A DNA stretch of 22,873 nucleotides from Albugo candida (lineage: Eukaryota; Oomycota; Peronosporomycetes; Albuginales; Albuginaceae): the NCBI GenBank assembly GCA_905220665.1, contig CAJNAR010000107.1, positions 1 through 22,873 on the forward strand. Reading direction: 5' to 3'. The notes under the pieces are model-generated. The model was not told where the DNA came from, did no database searches, and worked only from the letters and a program-made list of their open reading frames with translations. The translations under genes were made by a program, and so were the position numbers. Shown piece by piece: positions 1 through 10,075 of the stretch. The first letter of the stretch is position 1. Each line of letters opens with the position of its first letter.

Positions 1-498
1 TGGAATTGCTTTCTCACCTACAACAGACCTTTCTCACCCAGCTTTGTTTTTCGGTGTCTTTCGCCAACTAGGTTTTCTCACATTCGAATGAGACTAGATT
101 GCACCACCACTTTAACTCGATGATGCCGAAATCAAAGCTTTCGAATAACCTTTTCATCTAGAACTTGTATTCTTGGGGCAGTTATAAAATCTACCGACTC
201 CTTGATAGAAGAACATGTAGCATCATGTACTATCAGGATATAATTATAGTCGAGTCACGGTATTACTAGAAGTAGCTTGGTCGAGGGACTCACTACTCTA
301 TTTCGAAAACAAACCTTCTGCTTTATCATAGGGAAAACAAATAAATTTATCCAAAATATGTCTGGTTAATCTAGCTTTAATTGAGCCCTCATAAGATTGT
401 TGTCGCTTACGTTTTGCTGTTTTCACAAGACCGAGAAATACATTCTGATTATTACACGCAAGTCAAGTATCAGACCGATGGGTGTACACATAAAGAGT
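1..498. repeat. Monomer 0 (partial, La-M1-Ra)
   Basis: The window edge removes about the first 24 bases. The middle reads 'aaagctttcgaataacc', shared with the unit at 2065. The right part has 'cttctgctttatcat', shared with the unit at 6243. One base is missing at 'gagggactcac' compared with 'gagggatctcac' in sister units. Confidence 0.92.
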
Positions 499-1020
499 AT
501 TCGGACTTTCAAGATAGTATGTTAGAATTGCTTTCTCACCTACAACAGACCTTTCTCACCCAGCTTTGTTTTTCGGTGTCTTTCGCTAACTAGGTTTTCT
601 CACATTCGAATGAGACTAGATTGCACCACCACTTTAACTCGATGATGCCGAAATCAAACCTGTCGAAAAACATTTTCATCTAGAACTTGTATTCTTGGGG
701 CAGTTATAAAATCTACCGACTCCTTGATAGAAGAACATGTAGCATCATGTACTATCAGGATATAATTATAGTCGAGTCACGGTATTACTAGAAGTAGCTT
801 GGTCGAGGGATCTCACTACTCTATTTCGAAAACAAACCTTTTGCTTTATGGTAGGGAAAACGAATATAGTTATCCAAAATATGTCCGGTTAATCTCGCTT
901 TAATTGAGCCCTCACAAGATTGTTGTCGCTTACGTTTTGCTTTTTGACAACACCGTGAAATACATTCTGATTATTACACGCAAAACAAGTATCAAATCGA
1001 TGGGTGTACACATAAAGAGT
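499..1020. repeat. Monomer 1 (La-M1-Ra, 522 bp)
   Basis: This is a typical family A unit. Its right part is the 'cgaatatagttatcc' variant with 'tttttgacaacaccgtg', the same variant seen in units 7 and 9. It ends in 'gatgggtgtacac' where units 7 and 9 have 'gatgaaacgtacac'. Confidence 0.92.
725..757. repeat. Two-step inverted repeat in family A middle (example, unit 1)
   Basis: The outer stem TGATAG/CTATCA encloses an inner stem ACATG/CATGT with loop TAGCAT and a small internal loop. It recurs in the family A units at the same offset, except the altered unit 5. In family B the region reads 'gcaacatatattatca' and only a 5-bp TGATA/TATCA pairing remains. Confidence 0.7.
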
Positions 1021-1541
1021 ATTCGGACTTTCAAGATAGTAGGTAACAATTACTTTGTCACCTACAATAGGCCTTTCTCACCAACTTGTTTTCTGATGAT
1101 ATTGTCGAATCAGGTTTTTCCGCATTGAAATGAGACAAGATTGCACCACCGGGTTGACTCGATGATGCCGAAATCAAACCTTTCGAAAAACACTTTCATC
1201 TAGAACATGTATTCTTGGGGCAGTTATAAAATCTACCGACTCCTTGATAGAAGAACATGTAGCATCATGTACTATCAGAATATAATTATAGCAGAAACGC
1301 GTGATTACCAGATGTAGCTAGGTCGAGTGATCTCACTACTCTATTTCGAAAACAAACCTTTTGCTTTATGATAGGGAAAACAAATAAATTTATCCAAAAT
1401 ATGTCTGGTTAATCTAGCTTTAAATGAGCCCTCATAAGATTGTTGTCGCTTACGTTTTGCTGTTTTGACCACACCGTGAAATACATTCTGATTATTACAC
1501 GCAAGTCAAGTATCAGACCGATGGGTGTACACATAAAGAGT
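1021..1541. repeat. Monomer 2 (Lb-M2-Ra, 521 bp)
   Basis: This is the first Lb unit, with 'ttttctgatgatattgtc' and 'caccgggttgactcg', the spellings common in family B. The middle is M2 ('cagaaacgcgtg'). It stands alone among La units, which suggests insertion by unequal exchange or conversion. Confidence 0.92.
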
Positions 1542-2064
1542 ATTCGGACTTTCAAGATAGTATGATAGAATTGCTTTCTCACCTACAACAGACCTCTCTC
1601 ACCCAGCTTTGTTTTTCGGTGTCTTTCGCTAACTAGGTTTTCTCACATTCGAATGAGACTAGATTGCACCACCACTTTAACTCGATGATGCCGAAATCAA
1701 AACTTTCGAATAACATTTTCATCTAGAACTTGTATTCTTTGGGCAGTTATAAAATCTACCGACTCCTTGATAGAAGAACATGTAGCATCATGTACTATCA
1801 GGATATAATTATAGTCGAGTCACGGTATTACTAGAAGTAGCTTGGTCGAGGGATCTCACTACTCTATTTCGAAAACAAACCTTTTGCTTTATGATAGGGA
1901 AAACAAATAAATTTATCCAAAATATGTCTGGTTAATCTAGCTTTAATTGAGCCCTCATAAGATTGTTGTCGCTTACGTTTTGCTGTTTTGACCACACCGT
2001 GAAATACATTCTGATTATTACACGCAAGTCAAGTATCAGACCGATGGGTGTACACATAAAGAGT
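1542..2064. repeat. Monomer 3 (La-M1-Ra, 523 bp)
   Basis: The left part has 'gtatgatagaattgc' in place of 'gtatgttag', and the middle has 'aaaactttcgaataac' with 'tctttgggcag'. The right part is the 'caaataaatttatcc' variant. Confidence 0.92.
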
Positions 2065-2586
2065 ATTCGGACTTTCAAGATAGTATGTTAGAATTGCTTT
2101 CTCACCTACAACAGACCTTTCTCACCCAGCTTTGTTTTTCGGTGTCTTTCGCCAACTAGGTTTTCTCACATTCGAATGAGACTAGATTGCACCACCACTT
2201 TAACTCGATGATGCCGAAATCAAAGCTTTCGAATAACCTTTTCATCTAGAACTTGTATTCTTGGGCAGTTATAAAATCTACCGACTCCTTGATAGAAGAA
2301 CATGTAGCATCATGTACTATCAGGATATAATTATAGTCGAGTCACGGTATTACTAGAAGTAGCTTGGTCGAGGGATCTCACTACTCTATTTCGAAAACAA
2401 ACCTTTTGCTTTATGATAGGGAAAACGAATATAGTTATCCAAAATATGTCCGGTTAATCTCGCTTTAATTAAGCCCTAACAAGATTGTTGTCGCTTACGT
2501 TTTGCTGTTTTCACAAGACCGTGAAATACATTCTGATTGTTACACGCAAGTCAAGTATCAGACCGATGGGTGTACACATAAAGAGT
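2065..2586. repeat. Monomer 4 (La-M1-Ra, 522 bp)
   Basis: The middle is 'aaagctttcgaataacc' as in unit 0, with a short G run ('cttgggcag'). The right part is the 'cgaatatagttatcc' variant with 'aattaagccctaac' and 'gctgttttcacaagacc', close to unit 11. Confidence 0.92.
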
Positions 2587-3110
2587 ATTCGGACTTTCAA
2601 GATAGTATGTTAGAATTGCTTTCTCACCTACAACAGACCTTTCTCACCCAGCTTTGTTTTTCGGTGTCTTTCGCTAACTAGGTTTTCTCACATTCGAATG
2701 AGACTAGATTGCACCACCACTTTAACTCGATGATGCCGAAATCAAAACTTTCGAATAACATTTTCATCTAGAACTTGTATTCTTTGGGCTTTTAATAAAT
2801 CTAACGACTCCTTGATAGAAGAATATGTAGCAACACATAGTATCAAAATATAATTATAGTCGAGTCACGGTATTACTAGAGGTAGCTAGGTCGAGGGATC
2901 TCACTACTCTTTTTCGAAAACAAACCTTTTGCTTTATGATAGGGAAAACAAATAAATTTATCCAAAATATATCTGGTTAATCTAGCTTTAATTGAGCCCT
3001 CATAAGATTGTTGTCGCTTACGTTTTGCTGTTTTGACCACACCGTGAAATACATTCTGATTATTACACGCAAAACAAGTATCAAATCGATGAAACGTACA
3101 CATAAAGAGT
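2587..3110. repeat. Monomer 5 (La, variant middle, Ra, 524 bp)
   Basis: The otherwise near-invariant 'gcagttataaaatctacc' is altered here to 'gcttttaataaatctaac' (about 2788-2806). The following hairpin segment is also changed ('gcaacacatagtatc'). The right part ends in 'gatgaaacgtacac', the tail amplified in the next units. Confidence 0.92.
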
Positions 3111-3631
3111 ATTCGGACTTTCAAGATAGTAGGTAACAATTACTTTGTCACCTACAATAGGCCTTTCTCACCAACTTGTTCCTTGATGATATTGTCGAAT
3201 CAGGTTTTTCCACATTGAAATGAGACAAGATTGCACCACCAGGTTGAGTCGATGATGCCGAAATCAAACCTGTCGAAAAACATTTTCATCTAGAACATGT
3301 ATTCTTGGGGCAGTTATAAAATCTACCGACTCCTTGATAGAAGAACATGTAGCATCATGTACTATCAGAATATAATTATAGCAGAAACGCGTGATTACCA
3401 GATGTAGCTAGGTCGAGTGATCTCACTACTCTATTTCGAAAACAAACCTTTTGCTTTATGATAGGGAAAACAAATAAATTTATCCAAAATATATCTGGTT
3501 AATCTAGCTTTAAATGAGCCCTCATAAGATTGTTGTCGCTTACGTTTTGCTGTTTTGACCAGACCGTGAAATACATTCTGATTATTACACGCAAGTCAAG
3601 TGTCAGACCGATGGGTGTACACATAAAGAGT
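3111..3631. repeat. Monomer 6 (Lb-M2-Ra, 521 bp)
   Basis: The left part has 'ttccttgatgatattg' and 'caccaggttgagtcg'. It forms most of the first half of the 1044-bp higher-order repeat, and its closest relatives are units 8 and 10. Confidence 0.92.
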
Positions 3632-4154
3632 ATTCGGACTTTCAAGATAGTATGTTAGAATTGCTTTCTCACCTACAACAGACCTTTCTCACCCAGCTTT
3701 GTTTTTCGGTGTCTTTCGCTAACTAGGTTTTCTCACATTCGAATGAGACTAGATTGCACCACCACTTTAACTCGATGATGCCGAAATCAAACCTGTCGAA
3801 AAACATTTTCATCTAGAACTTGTATTCTTGGGGCAGTTATAAAATCTACCGACTCCTTGATAGAAGAACATGTAGCATCATGTACTATCAGGATATAATT
3901 ATAGTCGAGTCACGGTATTACTAGAAGTAGCTTGGTCGAGGGATCTCACTACTCTATTTCGAAAACAAACCTTTTGCTTTATGGTAGGGAAAACGAATAT
4001 AGTTATCCAAAATATGTCCGGTTAATCTCGCTTTAATTGAGCCCTCACAAGATTGTTGTCGCTTACGTTTTGCTTTTTGACAACACCGTGAAATACATTC
4101 TGATTATTACACGCAAAACAAGTATCAAATCGATGAAACGTACACATAAAGAGT
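3632..4154. repeat. Monomer 7 (La-M1-Ra, 523 bp)
   Basis: The middle has 'aacctgtcgaaaaac'. The right part is the 'cgaatatagttatcc' variant with tail 'gatgaaacgtacac'. It is the second half of the 1044-bp repeat, near-identical to unit 9. Confidence 0.92.
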
Positions 4155-4675
4155 ATTCGGACTTTCAAGATAGTAGGTAACAATTACTTTGTCACCTACA
4201 ATAGGCCTTTCTCACCAACTTGTTCCCTGATGATATTGTCGAATCAGGTTTTTCCGCATTGAAATGAGACAAGATTGCACCACCAGGTTGAGTCGATGAT
4301 GCCGAAATCAAACCTGTCGAAAAACATTTTCATCTAGAACATGTATTCTTGGGGCAGTTATAAAATCTACCGACTCCTTGATAGAAGAACATGTAGCATC
4401 ATGTACTATCAGAATATAATTATAGCAGAAACGCGTGATTACCAGATGTAGCTAGGTCGAGTGATCTCACTACTCTATTTCGAAAACAAACCTTTTGCTT
4501 TATGATAGGGAAAACAAATAAATTTATCCAAAATATATCTGGTTAATCTAGCTTTAAATGAGCCCTCATAAGATTGTTGTCGCTTACGTTTTGCTGTTTT
4601 GACCAGACCGTGAAATACATTCTGATTATTACACGCAAGTCAAGTGTCAGACCGATGGGTGTACACATAAAGAGT
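4155..4675. repeat. Monomer 8 (Lb-M2-Ra, 521 bp)
   Basis: Near-identical to unit 6. Differences seen by eye are 'ttccctgatg' for 'ttccttgatg' and 'ccgcattg' for 'ccacattg'. Confidence 0.92.
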
Positions 4676-5198
4676 ATTCGGACTTTCAAGATAGTATGTT
4701 AGAATTGCTTTCTCACCTACAACAGACCTTTCTCACCCAGCTTTGTTTTTCGGTGTCTTTCGCTAACTAGGTTTTCTCACATTCGAATGAGACTAGATTG
4801 CACCACCACTTTAACTCGATGATGCCGAAATCAAACCTGTCGAAAAACATTTTCATCTAGAACTTGTATTCTTGGGGCAGTTATAAAATCTACCGACTCC
4901 TTGATAGAAGAACATGTAGCATCATGTACTATCAGGATATAATTATAGTCGAGTCACGGTATTACTAGAAGTAGCTTGGTCGAGGGATCTCACTACTCTA
5001 TTTCGAAAACAAACCTTTTGCTTTATGGTAGGGAAAACGAATATAGTTATCCAAAATATGTCCGGTTAATCTCGCTTTAATTGAGCCCTCACAAGATTGT
5101 TGTCGCTTACGTTTTGCTTTTTGACAACACCGTGAAATACATTCTGATTATTACACGCAAAACAAGTATCAAATCGATGAAACGTACACATAAAGAGT
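4676..5198. repeat. Monomer 9 (La-M1-Ra, 523 bp)
   Basis: Matches unit 7 in every diagnostic position I checked, including 'tttttgacaacaccgtg' and the 'gatgaaacgtacac' tail. Confidence 0.92.
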
Positions 5199-5719
5199 AT
5201 TCGGACTTTCAAGATAGTAGGTAACAATTACTTTGTCACCTTTAATAGGCCTTTCTCACCAACTTGTTCCCTGATGATATTGTCGAATCAGGTTTTTCCG
5301 CATTGAAATGAGACAAGATTGCACCACCAGGTTGAGTCGATGATGCCGAAATCAAACCTGTCGAAAAACATTTTCATCTAGAACTTGTATTCTTGGGGCA
5401 GTTATAAAATCTACCGACTCCTTGATAGAAGAACATGTAGCATCATGTACTATCAGAATGTAATTATAGCAGAAACGCGTGATTACCAGATGTAGCTAGG
5501 TCGAGTGATCTCACTACTCTATTTCGAAAACAAACCTTTTGCTTTATGATAGGGAAAACAAATAAATTTATCCAAAATATATCTGGTTAATCTAGCTTTA
5601 AATGAGCCCTCATAAGATTGTTGTCGCTTACGTTTTGCTGTTTTGACCACACCGTGAAATACATTCTGATTATTACACGCAAGTCAAGTATCAGACCGAT
5701 GGGTGTACACATAAAGAGT
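5199..5719. repeat. Monomer 10 (Lb-M2-Ra, 521 bp)
   Basis: Third copy of the unit 6/8 kind. Private changes are 'cacctttaatagg' for 'cacctacaatagg', 'tagaacttg' for 'tagaacatg', and 'cagaatgtaatt' for 'cagaatataatt'. Confidence 0.92.
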
Positions 5720-6242
5720 ATTCGGACTTTCAAGATAGTATGTTAGAATTGCTTTCTCACCTACAACAGACCTTTCTCACCCAGCTTTGTTTTTCGGTGT
5801 CTTTCGCTAACTAGGTTTTCTCACATTCGAATGAGACTAGATTGCACCACCACTTTAACTCGATGATGCCGAAATCAAAACTTTCGAATAACATTTTCAT
5901 CTAGAACTTGTATTCTTGGGGCAGTTATAAAATCTACCGACTCCTTGATAGAAGAACATGTAGCATCATGTACTATCAGGATATAATTATAGTCGAGTCA
6001 CGGTATTACTAGAAGTAGCTTGGTCGAGGGATCTCACTACTCTATTTCGAAAACAAACCTTTTGCTTTATGGTAGGGAAAACGAATATAGTTATCCAAAA
6101 TATGTCCGGTTAATCTCGCTTTAATTAAGCCCTCACAAGATTGTTGTCGCTTACGTTTTGCTGTTTTCACAAGACCGTGAAATACATTCTGATTATTACA
6201 CGCAAGTCAAGTATCAGACCGATGGGTGTACACATAAAGAGT
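5720..6242. repeat. Monomer 11 (La-M1-Ra, 523 bp)
   Basis: The middle changes to 'aaaactttcgaataac', ending the 1044-bp repeat. The right part has 'aattaagccctcac' and 'gctgttttcacaagacc', resembling unit 4. Confidence 0.92.
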
Positions 6243-6765
6243 ATTCGGACTTTCAAGATAGTATGTTAGAATTGCTTTCTCACCTACAACAGACCTTTCT
6301 CACCCAGCTTTGTTTTTCGGTGTCTTTCGCTAACTAGGTTTTCTCACATTCGAATGAGACTAGATTGCACCACCACTTTAACTCGATGATGCCGGAATCA
6401 AAACTTTCGAATAACATTTTCATCTAGAACTTGTATTCTTTGGGCAGTTATAAAATCTACCTACTCCTTGATAGAAGAACATGTAGCATCATGTACTATC
6501 AGAATATAATTATAGCAGAAACGCGTGATTACCAGATGTAGCTAGGTCGAGTGATCTCACTACTCTATTTCGAAAACAAACCTTCTGCTTTATCATAGGG
6601 AAAACAAATAAATTTATCCAAAATATGTCTGGTTAATCTAGCTTTAATTGAGCCCTCATAAGATTGTTGTCGCTTACGTTTTGCTGTTTTGACCACACCG
6701 TGAAATACATTCTGATTATTACACGCAAGTCAAGTATCAGACCGATGGGTGTACACATAAAGAGT
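6243..6765. repeat. Monomer 12 (La-M2-Ra, 523 bp)
   Basis: An unusual pairing of La with an M2 middle. It has 'gatgccggaatcaaaac', found only here and in unit 13, plus 'ctacctactcc'. The right part has 'cttctgctttatcat' as in unit 0. Confidence 0.92.
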
Positions 6766-7290
6766 ATTCGGACTTTCAAGATAGTATGTTAGAATTGCTT
6801 TCTCACCTACAACAGACCTTTCTCACCCAGCTTTGTTTTTCGGTGTCTTTCGCTAACTAGGTTTTCTCACATTCGAATGAGACTAGATTGCACCACCACT
6901 TTAACTCGATGATGCCGGAATCAAAACTTTCGAATAACATTTTCATCTAGAACTTGTATTCTTTGGGCAGTTATAAAATCTACCGACTCCTTGATAGAAG
7001 AACATGTAGCATCATGTACTATCAGAATATAATTATAGCAGAAACGCGTGATTACCAGATGTAGCTAGGTCGAGTGATCGCGCTATTCTGTTTCGAAAAG
7101 AAAACACTCTATGTGAAATGAGGAAAAAACACGAGTTATTCAAAACATATCACGTTGCTCTAGCTCTAATTGAGCACTCACAAGATTCTTGTCGCTTACG
7201 TTTTGCTGTTTCCGACCACACCTTGTGTTATGTTTTGATAATTACACGTAATACAAGCACGAAACAGAAGGCGATGCACACATAAAGAGT
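6766..7290. repeat. Monomer 13 (La-M2-Rb chimera, 525 bp)
   Basis: The left and middle copy unit 12, including 'gatgccggaatc'. After 'gtcgagtgatc' near 7078 it becomes Rb, the first family B right part in the window. The breakpoint lies in sequence common to both families. Confidence 0.92.
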
Positions 7291-7815
7291 ATTCGGACTT
7301 TCAAGATAGTTGGTAACAATTACTTTGTCACCTACAATAGGCCTTTCTCACCAACTTGTTCCTTGATGATATTGTCGAATCAGGTTTTTCCACATTGAAA
7401 TGAGAGAAGATTGCACCACCAGGTTGAGTCGATGATGCCGAAATCAAACCTGTCGAAAAACATTTTCATCTAGAACATGTATTCTTGGGGCAGTTATAAA
7501 ATCTACCGACTCCTTGATAGAAGAACATGTAGCATCATGTACTATCAGGATATAATTATAGTCGAGTCACGGTATTACTAGAAGTAGCTTGGTCGAGGGA
7601 TCTCACTACTCTATTTCGAAAACAAACCTTTTGCTTTATGGTAGGGAAAACAAATAAAGTTATCCAAAATATGTCTGGTTAATCTAGCTTTAATTGAGCC
7701 CTCACAAGATTGTTGTCGCTTACGTTTTGCTGTTTTGACAACACCTTGAAATACATTCTGATTATTACACAGCAAAACAAGTATCAGATCGATGAAATTT
7801 GTACACAAAAATAGT
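7078..7815. repeat. Transition zone between families A and B
   Basis: At about 7078 the unit that began as La-M2 changes to an Rb right part ('gatcgcgctattctg'). The next unit (from 7291) is Lb with an M1 middle and an Ra right part that has private changes (near 7780-7812). From 7816 all units are Lb-M3 with a right part that begins as Rb. The families therefore meet through recombinant monomers, not at a clean junction or a gap. Confidence 0.8.
7291..7815. repeat. Monomer 14 (Lb-M1-Ra chimera, 525 bp)
   Basis: A family-B-like left part ('gttggtaacaattac') is joined to an M1 middle and an Ra right part. The tail is unique: 'agcaaaacaag', 'gatgaaatttgtacac' and 'aaaatagtattcgg'. It is the last family A right part before continuous family B. 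Confidence 0.92.
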
Positions 7816-8512
7816 ATTCGGACTTTCAAGATAGTAGGTAACAATTACTTTGTCACCTACAATAGGCCTTTCTCACCAACTTGTTTCCTGATGATATTGT
7901 CGAATCAGATTTTTCCACATTGAAATGAGAGAAGATTGCATCACCGGGTTGACTCGATGATGCCGAAATCAAACCTTTCGGAAAACATTTTCATCTAGAA
8001 CATGTATTCTTGCGGCAGTTATAAAATCTACCGACTACTTGATAGAAGAACATAAAGCAACATATATTATCAGAATATATTTATAGCAGAAACACGTGAT
8101 TACCAGATGTAGCTAGGTTGAGTGATCGCGCTATTCTGTTTCGAAAAGAAAACAGTCTATGTGAAATGAGGAAAAAACACGAGTTATTCAAAACATATCA
8201 CGTTGCTCTAGCTCTAATTGAGCACTCACAAGATTCTTGTCGCTTACGTTTTGCTGTTTCCGACCACACCTTGTGTTATGTTTTGATAATTACACGTAAT
8301 ACGAGCACGAAACAGAAGGCGACGCACACATGAAGAGTAATGAGGAAAACACACGAGTTATTCAAAACATATCACGTTGCTCTAGCTCTAATTGAGCACT
8401 CACAAGATTCTTGTCGCTTATGTTTTGCTGTTTCCGACCACACCTTGTATTATGTTTTGATAATTACACGTAATACAAGCACGAACGAGAAGGCGACGCA
8501 CACATAAAGAGT
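7816..8512. repeat. Monomer 15 (compound Lb-M3-Rb-Rb, 697 bp)
   Basis: A full unit is followed at 8340 by a second, partial Rb beginning 'atgaggaaaacac'. The two Rb copies start 174 bp apart. The middle has 'cttgcggcag', shared only with unit 19, and the first Rb has 'aaaacagtctatg', shared with units 19, 24 and 38. Confidence 0.92.
8340..8512. repeat. Truncated monomer fused to unit 15
   Basis: Sequence from 'atgaggaaaacac' to the unit end repeats the Rb right part 174 bp after the preceding copy at 8166. It equals a monomer lacking its first ~349 bp. It differs from the adjacent Rb at several sites (cac for aac, 'cttatg' for 'cttacg', 'cgaacgag' for 'cgaaacag') and instead matches unit 27, so it is not a simple local copy. 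Confidence 0.85.
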
Positions 8513-9034
8513 ATTCGGACTTTCAAGATAGTAGGTAACAATTACTTTGTCACCTACAATAGGCCTTTCTCACCAACTTGTTTTCTGATGATATTGTCGA
8601 ATCAGGTTTTTCCGCATTGAAATGAGACAAGATTGCACCACCGGGTTGACTCGATGATGCCGAAATCAAACCTTTCGAAAAACACTTTCATCTAGAACAT
8701 GTATTCTTGGGGCAGTTATAAAATCTACCGACTACTTGATAGAAGAACATAAAGCAGCATATTTTATCAGAATATATTTATAGCAGAAACACGTGATTAC
8801 CAGATGTAGCTAGGTCGAGTGATCGCGCTATTCTGTTTCGAAAAGAAAACACTCTATGTGAAATGAGAAAAAACACGAGTTATTCAAAACATATCACGTT
8901 GCTCTAGCTCTAATTGAGCACTCACAAGATTCTTGTCGCTTATGTTTTGCTGTTTCCGACCACACCTTGTATTATGTTTTGATAATTACACGTAATACGA
9001 GCACGTAACAGAAGGCGACGCACACAGGAAGAGT
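8513..9034. repeat. Monomer 16 (Lb-M3-Rb, 522 bp)
   Basis: Has 'agcagcatattttatc' in the middle and one G fewer in 'gaaatgagaaaaaac'. The tail is 'gcacgtaacagaagg' with 'acacaggaagag', a variant that recurs in units 17, 18, 20, 25, 28 and 31. Confidence 0.92.
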
Positions 9035-9553
9035 ATTCGGACTTTCAAGATAGTAGGTAACAATTACTTTGTCACCTACAATAGGCCTTTCTCACCAACT
9101 TGTTTTCTGATGATATTGTCGAATCAGGTTTTTCCACATTGAAATGAGACAAGATTGCACACCAGGTTGAGTCGATGATGCCGAAATCAAACCTGTCGAA
9201 AAATATTTTCATCTAGAACATGTATTCTTGGGGCAGTTATAAAATCTACCGACTACTTGATAGAAGAACATAAAGCAACATATTTTATCAGAATATATTT
9301 ATAGCAGAAACACGTGATTACCAGATGTAGCTAGGTCGAGTGATCGCGCTATTCTGTTTCGAAAAGAAAACACTATGTGAAATGAGGAAAAAACACGAGT
9401 TATTCAAAACATATCACGTTGCTCTAGCTCTAATTGAGCACTCACAAGATTCTTGTCGCTTATTTTTGCTGTTTCCGACCACACCTTGTATTATGTTTTG
9501 ATAATTACACGTAATACGAGCACGTAACAGAAGGCGACGCACACAGGAAGAAT
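9035..9553. repeat. Monomer 17 (Lb-M3-Rb, 519 bp)
   Basis: The shortest complete unit. Small deletions are visible at 'ttgcacaccagg', 'aaaacactatgtg' and 'cgcttatttttgctg'. Confidence 0.92.
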
Positions 9554-10075
9554 ATTCGGACTTTCAAGATAGTAGGTAACAATTACTTTGTCACCTACAA
9601 TAGGCCTTTCTCACCAACTTGTTTTCTGATGATATTGTCGAATCAGGTTTTTCCGCATTGAAATGAGACAAGATTGCACACCAGGTTGAGTCGATGATGC
9701 CGAAATCAAACCTGTCGAAAAATATTTTCATCTAGAACATGTATTCTTGGGGCAGTTATAAAATCTACCGACTACTTGATAGAAGAACATAAAGCAACAT
9801 ATTTTATCAGAATATATTTATAGCAGAAACACGTGATTACCAGATGTAGCTAGGTCGAGTGATCGCGCTATTCTGTTTCGAAAAGAAAACACTCTATGTG
9901 AAATGAGGAAAAAACACGAGTTATTCAAAACATATCACGTTGCTCTAGCTCTAATTGAGCACTCACAAGATTCTTGTCGCTTATGTTTTGCTGTTTCCGA
10001 CCACACCTTGTATTATGTTTTGATAATTACACGTAATACGAGCACGTAACAGAAGGCGACGCACACAGGAAGAGT
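9554..10075. repeat. Monomer 18 (Lb-M3-Rb, 522 bp)
   Basis: Shares 'ttgcacaccagg' and 'aaaaatattttcatc' with unit 17 but has the full-length 'aaaacactctatg'. Units 17 and 18 look like recent local duplicates. Confidence 0.92.

Larger units (their letters stand above)
3039..5878. repeat. 1044-bp higher-order repeat (two-unit, about 2.7 copies)
   Basis: Copies lie at about 3039-4082, 4083-5126 and 5127-5878. Each pairs an Lb-M2 unit with an La-M1 unit; anchor motifs at 3313, 4357 and 5401 are exactly 1044 bp apart. The first copy begins inside unit 5, just after the point where 'gaccacacc' differs from 'gacaacacc'. I found only a handful of differences between copies, far fewer than between the two alternating units. 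Confidence 0.8.
1..7077. repeat. Family A block of the satellite
   Basis: Every unit here has right part Ra ('tcactactctatttcg', 'gagccctca'). The middle is M1 or M2, both with 'gactccttgatag' and the 'catgtagcatcatgta' segment. Left parts are mixed: La in units starting 499, 1542, 2065, 2587, 3632, 4676, 5720, 6243 and 6766; Lb in those starting 1021, 3111, 4155 and 5199. Lb goes with M2 and La mostly with M1, so the two monomer kinds tend to travel as linked haplotypes. Confidence 0.9.

Noticed and set aside
381..593. Plus-strand open frames of ~70 codons spanning monomer boundaries (also 904-1128)
   Set aside because: They depend on small private indels, start at a non-ATG codon and run across the unit junction; sister units do not keep them open.
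2876..3139. Minus-strand open frames of 77-87 codons in Ra (also 7611-7844)
   Set aside because: Present in only two of the family A units and closed or shifted in the others; no recognisable motif. Consistent with chance in a repeat.
8118..8333. Recurring open frame of 63-71 codons in Rb (also at 11943, 13163, 15428, 16996, 18041, 19087, 20137, 20654, 22452, with shorter ATG versions at 12165, 18612 and 19658)
   Set aside because: It repeats because the monomer repeats. Most copies open only through a TTG in 'ggttgag', the differences between copies nearly all change the amino acid (Lys/Thr, Arg/Cys, Cys/Tyr, Glu/Gly), several copies have small deletions, and the homologous family A sequence is full of stops. 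I recognise no domain.
8166..8512. Monomer as an ancient trimer of 174-bp units (174 x 3 = 522, equal to the spacing of the doubled Rb)
   Set aside because: Comparing the thirds gives only scattered short matches such as TTTCGAAAA and TGAAATGAG, at spacings that do not agree. The 174 value is explained by the deletion junction.
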